Source: Agriotes lineatus
Lineage: Eukaryota > Arthropoda > Insecta > Coleoptera > Elateridae
Direction of reading: 5' to 3'
NCBI GenBank assembly: GCA_940337035.1
Contig: CALNHX010003587.1
Location: 62,001-126,000, forward strand
Length of the DNA stretch: 64,000 nucleotides
How positions within the stretch are numbered: the stretch's first letter is position 1; every line of letters begins with the position of its first letter. Below, one piece after another: positions 56,112 to 64,000 of the stretch. The notes beneath the pieces were generated by a model. The model was not told the origin of the DNA, did no database searches, and worked only from the letters and a program-made list of their open reading frames with translations. Both the position numbers and the translations under genes were made by a program.

Positions 56112-57137
56112 TAGTCATGGGCCTATCCGGAATGAATAATCGGAAAGTTTCCGATTGTTAAAAAAATCGGAAGGTTCCTATTATTTCGGAACTTTTTTGA
56201 ATTCGATTATTTTACTGTTCGGTGCACAAAATTCGGAACTTTCGGAATTCGATTATTTTACTATTCGATACACAAAATGAGAAAACGAAATGCCAATTTG
56301 AACTGAACGGAATACGGAATGTTGTATTGACTCACTTGACTGCTATATGCTGGTTGGCGAATGTCGACGGGTCGCGCCGTGTGCGCACGTGTATGATACG
56401 TGAATGGCACTAATGGCAGTGGTATTTCGTAGATTAATTATTAGATAGTACACCTACAGACTTCAAATTCAAGTATTGTTTTATACTATCTATTATGTAC
56501 TTTATGTGCTATTAAACTTTAAAATATCACTACCATTTTCCGAAAGTCTATTAACGTAACTACTGTAATAATTTGAAAAAATATTTTATTTCCTCATATC
56601 CCACTGTGCGACTCAAACTCATAAATTGTTTTTTAGGATACTGCATTGCTAACTAGCGTCTACATAGTTACAAACAAGTCCGGTACATAAAATTTACCGG
56701 CCTAGACCGGACTCGTTTGTAACAATGTAAACGCTAGTTACCAATGCAGTATCCTAAAAAATCTTATACGATACACGACCGGTAGAATTCTTATGGCCTT
56801 GCCAAACATACAGGTCTCGCCCTACGGTTCGACCTGTAAAGTATTGGCGCGGCCATAAAAATGTTGCTACCGGTCTAATAACGTAAATAGCTATTACTGA
56901 CCGTCCTACAAACCCAAACAATAGATGCCAACGCAGATAAGAGCTTACGGCGCGACGGCGAGTGCTCTCATCGTAAATTTGCACGCACTTCATCTTCCTT
57001 CCGCTTGTTGTTATTTCGCTCGTTTTCCCTTGCTTGCATTTACGGAATGTAAAATAATCGGATGATATTCCGATTTTATAAACATTCCGAAATGGAACAT
57101 TCCGATTATTGAAATCATCCGATTATGACCATCACTA
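56112..57137. mobile_element. Second hAT-type element nested in the first
   Basis: Ends TAGTCATGGGCC and ...TATGACCATCACTA, with the exact 8-bp duplication GAAAGAAT at 56104-56111 and 57138-57145. Subterminal arms share TAATCGGA/TCCGATTA repeats. Non-coding by eye. Confidence 0.88.
56629..56762. repeat. Palindromic element nested in the second hAT
   Basis: TTTTTTAGGATACTGCATTG... and ...CAATGCAGTATCCTAAAAAA arms of about 55 bp, with a CCGG-rich loop (CCGGTAC...ACCGGCC...ACCGG). The innermost of four nested layers. Confidence 0.8.
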
Positions 57138-57602
57138 GAAAGAATACTACACTTGCTAAGCGAGACGTCGTATTCGCTGGGGAGTGGGGATTAAACTTGC
57201 GCAGTAAAATTGGTTTCCCACTATGCTTCTGTTTGTCGCGCATTTTTGTCACCGGCCACATTTCGGCACGCTTACGCTCTAAGTTTGTTGATTTTTCCTA
57301 AAGTTATATTGGTGCTTTGGCGGGCCGCGCAAAAAGTTGCAAAGGGCCGCATGCGGCCCGCGGGCCGCAGGTTGCCGACCCCTGATCTAACCGATGTAAT
57401 TTTTCCCACTTGATTTGCAAAGCTTCTTTTTTCAATTGTTATAATTATCTTTGTAAATAGATTAAAAATAAAGAAGTTATAGCGTTTTTAAAAGTGAATT
57501 TCTTTCTGAGACACCATCGGTTATTTTATTTACTATTACATTCGTAACAATGCATTTATGTGATAAGTAGTGGTTTAGTAACTTAAACACTGTTATATGT
57601 AA

Positions 57603-57842
57603 ACAAATCTGGTGTAATACACGCACACAACTTCCTTTTACAGTGATCTTATAATTAACCACAAACTTGATTGTTAATTTTTAAGCATTTGTCATAAATT
57701 TTCAAAAATTAGAAATTCTACAAAAACCGTACAAAATAGAGCGTTAGTTGAAGAGACACATTTTCTCTATAATTTTAAGCTGAATTCAAAAATTTCATAA
57801 TATATCGGGTGTTCTATTTAAAATAGGAATTAATATAAACTG
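57603..57842 (-). repeat. Inverted, diverged copy of the 225-bp unit
   Basis: Complementary to the units at 31618-32072 (CTGGTGT, AACTTCCTTTTACAGTGATC, GTGTTCTATTTAAAATAGGA). A single unit here. Confidence 0.8.
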
Positions 57843-58131
57843 CCAAACAACCCCTATGAAGGCAAAAGGGAGAAATGAAAGCATCTACGTACGTCCTGAT
57901 GTAAGAGCGTGGATTCATATATTTGTAGCCCTTCTAACAAGCTGTTGTTGCAGAGTTTTGAAATTCTAGTAATGTATCAATCTAAGCTTGCTAGAAACGA
58001 TTTATAAATGACAAATTTATCTGAAATTTTTAAACAAGGTTGTCGGCTGTTGTTGCAGTGATTAAGTATTTATAAAAGTGTAACAGAACAGAAAACATTC
58101 ACTTATAATACAATGAGTAGTTAAAGTTATA

Positions 58132-58262
58132 TCGAATATTTTTGCTGTGGTATCACGAATGTCCATTGCGCTTCGGCAAGATTAGGACGAGTGCGCTAGC
58201 ACGAGTCCTAATTATAAGAGCAATGGAGATGAGTAGTGATACCACCGCAAAAATATTCTACT
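58132..58262. repeat. Short palindromic element
   Basis: GAATATTTTTGCTGTGGTATCAC...TTAGGAC pairs with GTCCTAA...GTGATACCACCGCAAAAATATTC. The centre is GAGTGCGCTAGCACGAG. Confidence 0.75.
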
Positions 58263-58425
58263 TAACTTTGACTAAAAATGGTATTCGACGGACTATTCAA
58301 TGAACCAAACCACTTTTTCAAATTAGTTTTTAGTAAATCTAGCAAAAAAACTACGCAATTTCTATAGTAGGTAACACAACACTAATATTGACTTTTTCTA
58401 ATAAAAAATACACTTGTTTAAAATA

Positions 58426-58750
58426 TTCACTATACCACTAGTGAAAATTGTCGATTATTTTTACTAGTGAAAATTGTCATAAAATATTCACTATACCACT
58501 AGCGAAAATTGTCGATTATTTTCACTAGTAAAAATTGTCGATATAGTTCATTTTTATTGGCTCAAAAACGTCAAATCTAGTATTTTTATTGGACAGTTTT
58601 TGATAGATGACAAGTGAGTTGAATAGTCACTACTATACCACTAGTGAAAATTATCGATTATTTTCACTAGTGAAAATTGTCATAAAATATTCACTATACC
58701 ACTAGTGAAAATTGTCGATTATTTTCACTAGTAAAAATTGTCAACATAGT
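58426..58750. repeat. Iterated ACTAGT palindromic repeats in two blocks
   Basis: Two blocks (58426-58547 and 58629-58750), each with two units of about 60 bp built on TTCACTATACCACTAGTGAA, AATTGTCGATTATTTTCAC and TAGTGAAAATTGTCATAAAATA. About eight copies of TTNACTAGTGAAAATTGTC-like text occur in all, alternating as near-palindromes. The blocks are almost the same and are separated by about 80 bp with TTTTTATTGG(A/C) repeats. Confidence 0.8.
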
Positions 58751-58929
58751 TCACGCTAATTGGTGCAAATAACAAAAATACTAAATTATGATTGGTTAAT
58801 AGTTAACAGGAAGGGGGTGAGTTGAATAGTCATCGATATTCAGAATAGTTTGTTTTCAAATGTAAGATAAATTTGTTATTGATCAATCGTTTCAAGCAAA
58901 GTAAGATTGATGTATTAGTACAATTTTAA

Positions 58930-59560
58930 AACCTTTCAACAACCATATCCTAACCCGATAATATCCATGCTAAATTGAATAATATTCGGAAAACTCTTCG
59001 AAACAACAGTTACCGTGCTAGGGATATACAGTGTGCCACCAATCGCCATCTTCAACCAGGGCCACCCTAATCTTCAAAAACCGACCCTCCCGCAGTAATA
59101 GTCTACCAAGTAATTTATGGTGTAGGAAAGTTTCTTCAAAAACAGAATTCAAATCCCCGAGCAAATTCTCACAGGTTATTCCTCCATGAAAAGATAAATT
59201 AAACGCCATGTCATCTAAAGGTATTTATAGAGTTCCTTGCTCTTGTAATTCTGTACACATTGCTGAAACATGACGTTCAGTAAAAATTCGTATCTCTGGA
59301 CACCAACGCTGCTTCAAGTCGAGTCTCGTTTCAGAGTCAGCTATCGCCGAACAGCAAAGCGATACCGGTCATAATATCCTTTTTGATAAAACTTCTGTTA
59401 TCTGAAAATTCCCATTCTTCTTTAGCAACAAGATTCCCCAAGCCATTGAGATTTACAAACACCCTAATTATCTCAATCGGGACGAAGACTTTCCCCTTTT
59501 ACGTGAAAAGTGCTAATTTCTAAGCCCCGCCCACTGTCTAATATTTGCTTGTATTAGAAA
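58930..59560 (+). pseudogene. Penelope-like element, GIY-YIG endonuclease region
   Basis: Plus-strand text reads SKGIYRVPCSCNSVHIAET, RSVKIRISGHQR, SAIAEQQSDTGHNILFDKTS and AIEIYKHPNYLNRDEDFPL. In order, these are the (G)IYR.PC.C...YIGET, R...H, SA.AEH...TGH and final N..D/E-F blocks of Penelope GIY-YIG domains. The YIG tyrosine is replaced by H and stops are present. Upstream, 58985-59200 is a degenerate post-RT linker. RT itself is missing. Confidence 0.7.
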
Positions 59561-60962
59561 GAGGCAAATAATGTTTTACAAGTTTCTATAAGAAAACTTT
59601 ATCGATAAACTGGAACATGCGTTAATTTCCGTAAGTTTTGGATAAAAGGTCTAACTTTGTGTAAGCGTATATCTTGCAAGTCCTCAATACCACTTTGTTT
59701 TTTGTAGACTGCATGAGTAAACATAACTTTGTTACGTCAGTTTAAGTTTTGTTCGTGTCTCAAAGACAAGTTACTGTATCCGTTTCGTATGAAAATACAT
59801 TATGTATTGAGGTTAAGCCTTTATTACATTTTAAGTATATCGGCATGACTGCATGACAGTCAGCGGCAAGTGAATTTTGATTTCTTATACAAGAAAAATT
59901 TGTTCGTGTAAACGGAATTACAATTTACTTTTTACTGGATCTGCAACATCACTTTACCAGAAATTGTTGTTCGCCTCTGGCGTGAATTACACGTTGAGTT
60001 ACCGTGCTCTTTTGCTTTCGTCCTGATGAAGCACGTTACGAGAGTCGGCGAAACGTTGGGTACTTCGACCTCAATAATGACACTATCCAATCCCGGAAGT
60101 CGTTTGTTAATTGTCACATAGCAGTAAAGATAGTATAAAACAGATATTGTGCAATACAACAAAACCTGGAATCTTTTAAGCTTAAAGGTTCCGTTTGAAT
60201 AATATTTTATTGTTAATCCTGAAATGCTCTTAGCCAGTATTAAAACATAAAGGAAATGATAGCAATCCACAGTGACTGAATCTGAAATCGGGGACACAAG
60301 GCCGCCCTGTGACAGCAATATAGAAAAAGGTAATTACGCCGTGTTTGCCTACATGTTATAGAATAGATGACCGACCATTTCCATAAACCGCTGATTTTTA
60401 TCTTGCAGCATTATAGCAATAAAAAGCACTTCCACGGGAATCAAAACACAGTCAAGGTTTCACCCTTTCGGTGTGGTCATCATGGTGATACACGGTTTAA
60501 TCGGGTGGTATTTATTAGGTAAGATTTAATAATAAGTAGCTTGATGCGGTTTGGCTTTGGGAGATACGGTATATCTGTAATATGGAATCGAAGGTAAATT
60601 TAGAAATTAATTCGACAGCAATAATGAACCTGTGCACCTTATTTTTGAGGTAAAAATGTCAAGAATTAAAAAAATCGAAAATATGTCAAACATTTACGCA
60701 AGTAAGACTTTTGAAATTATTGGAATAATAGTTGACTAACCACTTTCATATAAACAGTGCAGGATCATTACTTTTTAAAAGCTTAATCTATAAATATCAA
60801 CATTGTAAATTAAATGGAACAACTATATAAAACTATTTGAAAGTTTTTGGAAATTATTCTCAGAGAAAGGTCTATTAATGAAGAGTTCACTTATGTTTAC
60901 AATAAACCGTTATCAACGTCGTAATTTAAAAATATGCTATCTATCGATTAGCAATTAATTTA
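59561..60962. other. Intergenic stretch with a Penelope-like 3' motif
   Basis: At 60021-60060 CCTGATGAAG...GGCGAAACGTTGGG lies about 0.5 kb after the GIY-YIG remnant; such CTGATGA...GAAAC text occurs in Penelope-type repeats, sometimes as hammerhead ribozymes. The remainder is AT-rich and would contain the upstream exon and promoter of the esterase gene if they are in the window; I cannot identify either. Confidence 0.35.
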
Positions 60963-61136
60963 ATGATAATTACAGTGTTTGTGCAATCGGCACCTTTGGA
61001 CCAGGAAGGGCCCGTTGTGAAAACTGCTCTGGGTTCCGTTATGGGAAGGCATATAAAGTCGTACGAAGGAAGAATTGTTACTGCTTTCGAAGGAATTCCT
61101 TACGCAAAACCGCCAGTTGGAAAATTGCGATTTCAA
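60963..61136 (+). CDS. Carboxylesterase-type (alpha/beta hydrolase) N-terminal exon
   Basis: The frame encodes PVVKTALGSVMGRHIKSYEG and then VTAFEGIPYAKPPVGKLRFQ, the highly conserved start of type-B carboxylesterases, including juvenile-hormone-esterase-like and detoxification enzymes in insects, which hydrolyse ester substrates. It ends at CAA|GTATTG, a donor in the usual place after LRF. Either ATG 60963 is the start, or (more likely, since the leader is short) AATTACAG at 60968-60975 is an acceptor and a signal-peptide exon lies upstream (phase 1). The next exons (nucleophile elbow GESAG and others) are not found before 64000, so the gene continues off the window or is broken. Confidence 0.8.
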
Positions 61137-62305
61137 GTATTGATTTCTTATATTTTATCATTTTATCAGTACGCTTGCTTCACTTTTAACCCAATCAAAT
61201 ATATTCAATTATCCGCACGATTGTGAAAACTGAAATTCGTAGTAGACAGCCATGTGCAATTTCCTTTAAAAACATCATCAATGCCCTGATTGCAATAAGG
61301 CGAAAATATTTGCCCTTAATGTATTTTTAATTTCCATACTTTCAATGTCCATGCTTTAAATTTAATTCGAGTACCTTTCTCCATTATGTTCACCTCAATC
61401 GCTTTGAAGTAGGTAACCTTTCCGAAGTTGCCATGCAGACGTTGCCATGTTGCCAGAACAATAAACACGTATGTACAGCTGTTCGGCGGCTGCTCTACTT
61501 TTCGTTGCCGTTTTCGACATCCAGCGTAATCGATGAAGCGCAAGGTCATCCTCGATATGGAACATATTGTCATGGCCATGAGTCATGACTGTTCCACTCG
61601 GCACGACGAACGAGTTTGTTTTATTATTTATTTATTTTCGAATAGGCATTATTGCCTGATCACACGAGCTCTACAGCAAGTACAGAATACTAGATATATG
61701 GAACCTACACAGGAATAGCGAAATACTATCAGAATCTTAGTGATATGAATGAATAGTTATTTGTACTGGCGATGAAAGCGATACTTTTTTTATAAGTTTG
61801 AAGGCATCATCAGTAAAACGATTAAAAAATACTTTCATACGTGTTTTACACATTATTCTTTTGCATAGTGCCAGTACTAGATCTAAAGAGAGGCGAAACA
61901 ACAAGCGTTGAATGATGATAACACGTCTTCACTGTACTGGAAAAACTAAAAAAAAAAACATAATATGATTAAAGATATAAAATGAAAAATGACCGAAATC
62001 TTTATTTGTAAAATAAAATGATTGCTTTGACAGTGTTGCTATGCACTAGAATTACAGACATATTTATTTGTTTCCCTCTACAAGATCAGATCAACGGATC
62101 GGAACACTCGTGTAAAATTTACCAAATTTGAAATAAACCGGTAGCATAATTTTGTAAGTAAATAAAAAAAGTAATATAAAAAAATATTAAAATTATTATT
62201 AAACTAATTATACCAGTTTTAAGTTGAGCTATAAAAAAGTGGAATTCTGCAAACATAACATTTTTATTTTGAATATAGTAATTTTATACCAAAATTTAAG
62301 AAGTA
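61137..62305. other. Presumed esterase intron with no recognised feature
   Basis: A slightly GC-richer patch at about 61420-61610 has small frames in several phases without recognisable content. No esterase exon is found. Confidence 0.35.
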
Positions 62306-62542
62306 CAGTCGCGGAATTAAAAATCCAGGCGAGTCTTATAGACGATTTTTGCAATTTTTGGGTAATGTAAATTGGGCTTTGCGTTTCTAGGTTATCAATT
62401 GACAGTTAAACAATGAGGCATGCTGTCATATTCGAGTAATTATTTTGACTTTGACTAATTGCATCAGGTAACGCGATAAGTAAAGTAAAGTAAGATATAC
62501 ACTGAATCATTTTAACTGCCCGGATTTTTAATTTCGCGACTG
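62306..62542. mobile_element. Mariner-type MITE, 237 bp
   Basis: TIRs CAGTCGCGGAATTAAAAATC and its complement GATTTTTAATTTCGCGACTG (one mismatch), preceded by TA on the left and followed by TG on the right (mutated TA target). Non-coding. Confidence 0.85.
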
Positions 62543-62943
62543 TGCATAGTACATAAAACGAAAGTACTATGCAAGACCAAAAACAAAACTGGGACAACTC
62601 TTGATAGATATTTTAGCATATTTTGATTAGCTTAAATCAAGCTTTAAAGTTTAAACAGTTAGATTTACTATAGTAATTTTGATTCATAGGAAGTTAGAAA
62701 TTAAGTTAGAATAACTTAGCAACTATACATAGTAAGGCAGTCATAGTCACAACAGACCATATTAAGTGTCTCAGTTTTTCTTGTCTTGCATAGTACATAG
62801 TCTAATCGGTATTTAAATTATTTTTTTTCTATAGCAAATGTTAAAGTGTGCTTTAATCGACTCAAAACAAAAGGTCAAGTGTTACTTTAACAGCAAGGGT
62901 AGATAAAGTAGCACTTTAACATCAAGAGTAGATAATAGTAGTT
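62543..62943. other. AT-rich stretch with a short hairpin
   Basis: GCATAGTAC / GTACTATGC form a hairpin at about 62545-62573, and TTGCATAGTACATA recurs at about 62786. Nothing else is seen. Confidence 0.4.
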
Positions 62944-63067
62944 TGTATACCAAGGCACTGAAGTTTAACTTTTTATCACGAATGTGGATTTATTTGCCGA
63001 GGCCCGTAGGGCCAAGGCAAATAAACCACATGAGGGATAAAAGGGAACGTCAGTGCTGAGGTGTACA
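62944..63067. repeat. Short palindromic element
   Basis: TATACCAAGGCACTGA...GTGGATTTATTTGCCGAGGCCC pairs with GGGCCAAGGCAAATAAACCACAT...CAGTGCTGAGGTGTA around a 4-base loop. Confidence 0.8.
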
Positions 63068-63192
63068 CTATGTTTTATTTGAAATCGAGAAATCATGAAA
63101 TTACAACATTTTAACCAACTTTTGTAGGTTATGTTCGGTCGATGGACGTTTATCTGTCGCCTCGCCACCTACAAAACGATCTTAAAACAATG

Positions 63193-63260
63193 GATTACTT
63201 CACTGCCGATTTCTCGTATTTTAATGACGATTTCGGCGTACTTCACTGCCGATTTCAAAT
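63193..63260. repeat. Short direct repeat
   Basis: TACTTCACTGCCGATTTC occurs at about 63194 and again at about 63239. Confidence 0.6.
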
Positions 63261-63417
63261 AAAGCAATTTAATATTCTAACTCATATTTAAATTAAATAT
63301 TACAGCTTTGCATTATCCTAGCAACTCAATCTAGCTACTGAGATTTTAAAGTGTGATCGACTTTCCTTATTTTATTTTGAAATTGTTAAAGTTCTTGCTA
63401 TAGAAACCCTTTTTGTA

Positions 63418-63530
63418 TTATACACAATGATAAAGTTATTACTATCCACTCTTGAATCATTAACGTCTCGACTTCGTCTCTACGTTAAACGATTCACTCG
63501 TGGATAATAACTTTATCGTGTTGTATAATA
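63418..63530. repeat. Short palindromic element
   Basis: ATACACAATGATAAAGTTATTA...ATCATTAACGT pairs with ACGTTAAACGAT...TAATAACTTTATCGTGTTGTAT around CTCGACTTCGTCT. Confidence 0.8.
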
Positions 63531-63671
63531 AATTACTATTATTTTCTGATATACCGCCATCAATTATGTAGTTTCTCTTGTCGCAAAATTCAGAGAATAG
63601 CTTTCATACGTATTTCTTACCGTTTTTCGTATTAATTTGTGTGTCGTTTCGTCTATTAATTTAATGGCACT

Positions 63672-63760
63672 TTTTTAGTTTACATCCCCACATACACCTG
63701 GATTACGACTTTTTAATTTCGCTTAAATGTGGGGGGATAAACTAAAATTGTGTTTACGGG
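63672..63760. repeat. Short inverted repeat
   Basis: TTTAGTTTACATCCCCACAT at about 63676 and ATGTGGGGGGATAAACTAAA at about 63726 are complementary; a third TTTAGTTTATACCCCAC follows at about 63768. Confidence 0.65.
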
Positions 63761-63829
63761 CAGCTTATTTAGTTTATACCCCACTTATTTTTTTGTTTTG
63801 TTTTCAAACATTCTGCTTTTAATTGCGAG

Positions 63830-63848
63830 GTTAGGTTAGGTTAGGTCT
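63830..63848. repeat. Short TTAGG run
   Basis: AGGTTAGGTTAGGTTAGG contains three to four TTAGG units, the insect telomere motif. Too short to be more than an interstitial or chance run. Confidence 0.6.
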
Positions 63849-64000
63849 GTTGGCGTGTTGCTCCCTGGTGTGCGCTCAAGGCGGTAGGTGGCACTGGTGG
63901 TGGCTTGGTTTGTTACATCCTCCTTGCAAATAGCAGAAGCATAAATGTGAATAATTTGTATTACTTAATCTTCAATAAAAAGTTTAAACTAATTTAGTTC

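Larger units (their letters stand above)
55742..57384. mobile_element. hAT element with perfect 8-bp TSD
   Basis: TIRs CAGGGGTCGGCAACC and GGTTGCCGACCCCTG. ATCTAACC lies at 55734-55741 and 57385-57392 exactly. GCGGGCCGC motifs lie inside both ends. No transposase is recognised; much of the 1.64 kb is a second hAT-type insertion. Confidence 0.92.
55136..57515 (-). mobile_element. Tc1/mariner-like element with long inverted arms
   Basis: GGTGTCTCAGAAAGAAATTC at 55136 returns inverted ending at about 57515. The arms run at least 200 bp into the transposase end (55136-55335 versus 55668-55741 plus 57385-57515). The element was later split by a hAT element at 55742-57384. Outside the hAT it is only about 740 bp long. 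Confidence 0.75.

Noticed and set aside
58426..58750. CRISPR array
   Set aside because: The spacers are themselves repeated, and the units are palindromic tandem repeats.
59018..59209. 63-codon minus-strand frame
   Set aside because: Antisense to the Penelope-like remnant, which explains the sequence better.
63830..63848. True telomere
   Set aside because: Only three to four TTAGG units; adjacent sequence is ordinary.

Overview
The window looks like AT-rich, repeat-dominated chromosomal DNA from an insect, plausibly a beetle. The evidence is spliceosomal exon borders, a type-B carboxylesterase exon, a short TTAGG run of the insect telomere type, and an arthropod-style mix of mobile elements: Ty3/gypsy, Ty1/copia, BEL/Pao, jockey/CR1/RTE-like LINEs, Penelope-like, hAT, mariner/Tc1, MULE, a tRNA-derived SINE and many short palindromes. 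The order-level guess is inference. No rRNA gene, functional tRNA gene or CRISPR array was seen.

Host coding sequence is sparse. (1) A two-exon gene on the + strand (1825-1950 and 11273-11542) would encode a 131-residue protein with a signal peptide and a C-terminal region resembling the dynein light chain fold; its 9.3-kb intron is full of repeats. (2) One exon of a carboxylesterase-type alpha/beta hydrolase lies at 60963-61136, with the rest presumably beyond the right edge. Almost everything else is a transposable element or its debris.

Layout: 0-12 kb holds inverted-repeat elements, a SINE, a mariner scrap, a palindrome cluster and an unexplained GC-rich island inside or beside gene 1. 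At 12.8-13.5 kb a 252-bp segment is directly duplicated around a truncated SINE head. At 14.2 kb and 28.6-29.0 kb lie two opposite-oriented copies of a palindromic element whose arms covary. At 16.1-20.4 kb a gypsy element (minus) sits inside a jockey-like LINE with a TSD. At 21.4-27.7 kb lies a decayed env-bearing gypsy element (minus), lacking integrase and interrupted by two LINE fragments. At 28.5-32.5 kb a jockey-like element is split by 438-bp and 225-bp tandem units. At 32.6-34.0 kb a TIR element carries a MADF remnant and a hAT MITE.

The most distinctive region is 34.08-49.32 kb. Long inverted arms bracket a minus-strand gene with XPG/FEN1-like and cysteine-rich motifs, broken by a copia element that itself holds a hAT and then a MULE, each with a readable target-site duplication. 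A THAP zinc-finger ORF lies inside the right arm. The same cysteine-rich signature recurs inside a second, smaller long-TIR element at 5.15-6.73 kb. This suggests that this protein family is carried by an unrecognised long-TIR transposon family. Further right come a BEL/Pao element (49.5-52.2 kb), a GC-rich block with 140-bp tandem repeats (52.2-53.5 kb), a four-level nest (Tc1-like > hAT > hAT > palindrome, 55.1-57.5 kb), a palindromic ACTAGT repeat field (58.4-58.75 kb) and a Penelope-like remnant (58.9-60.1 kb).
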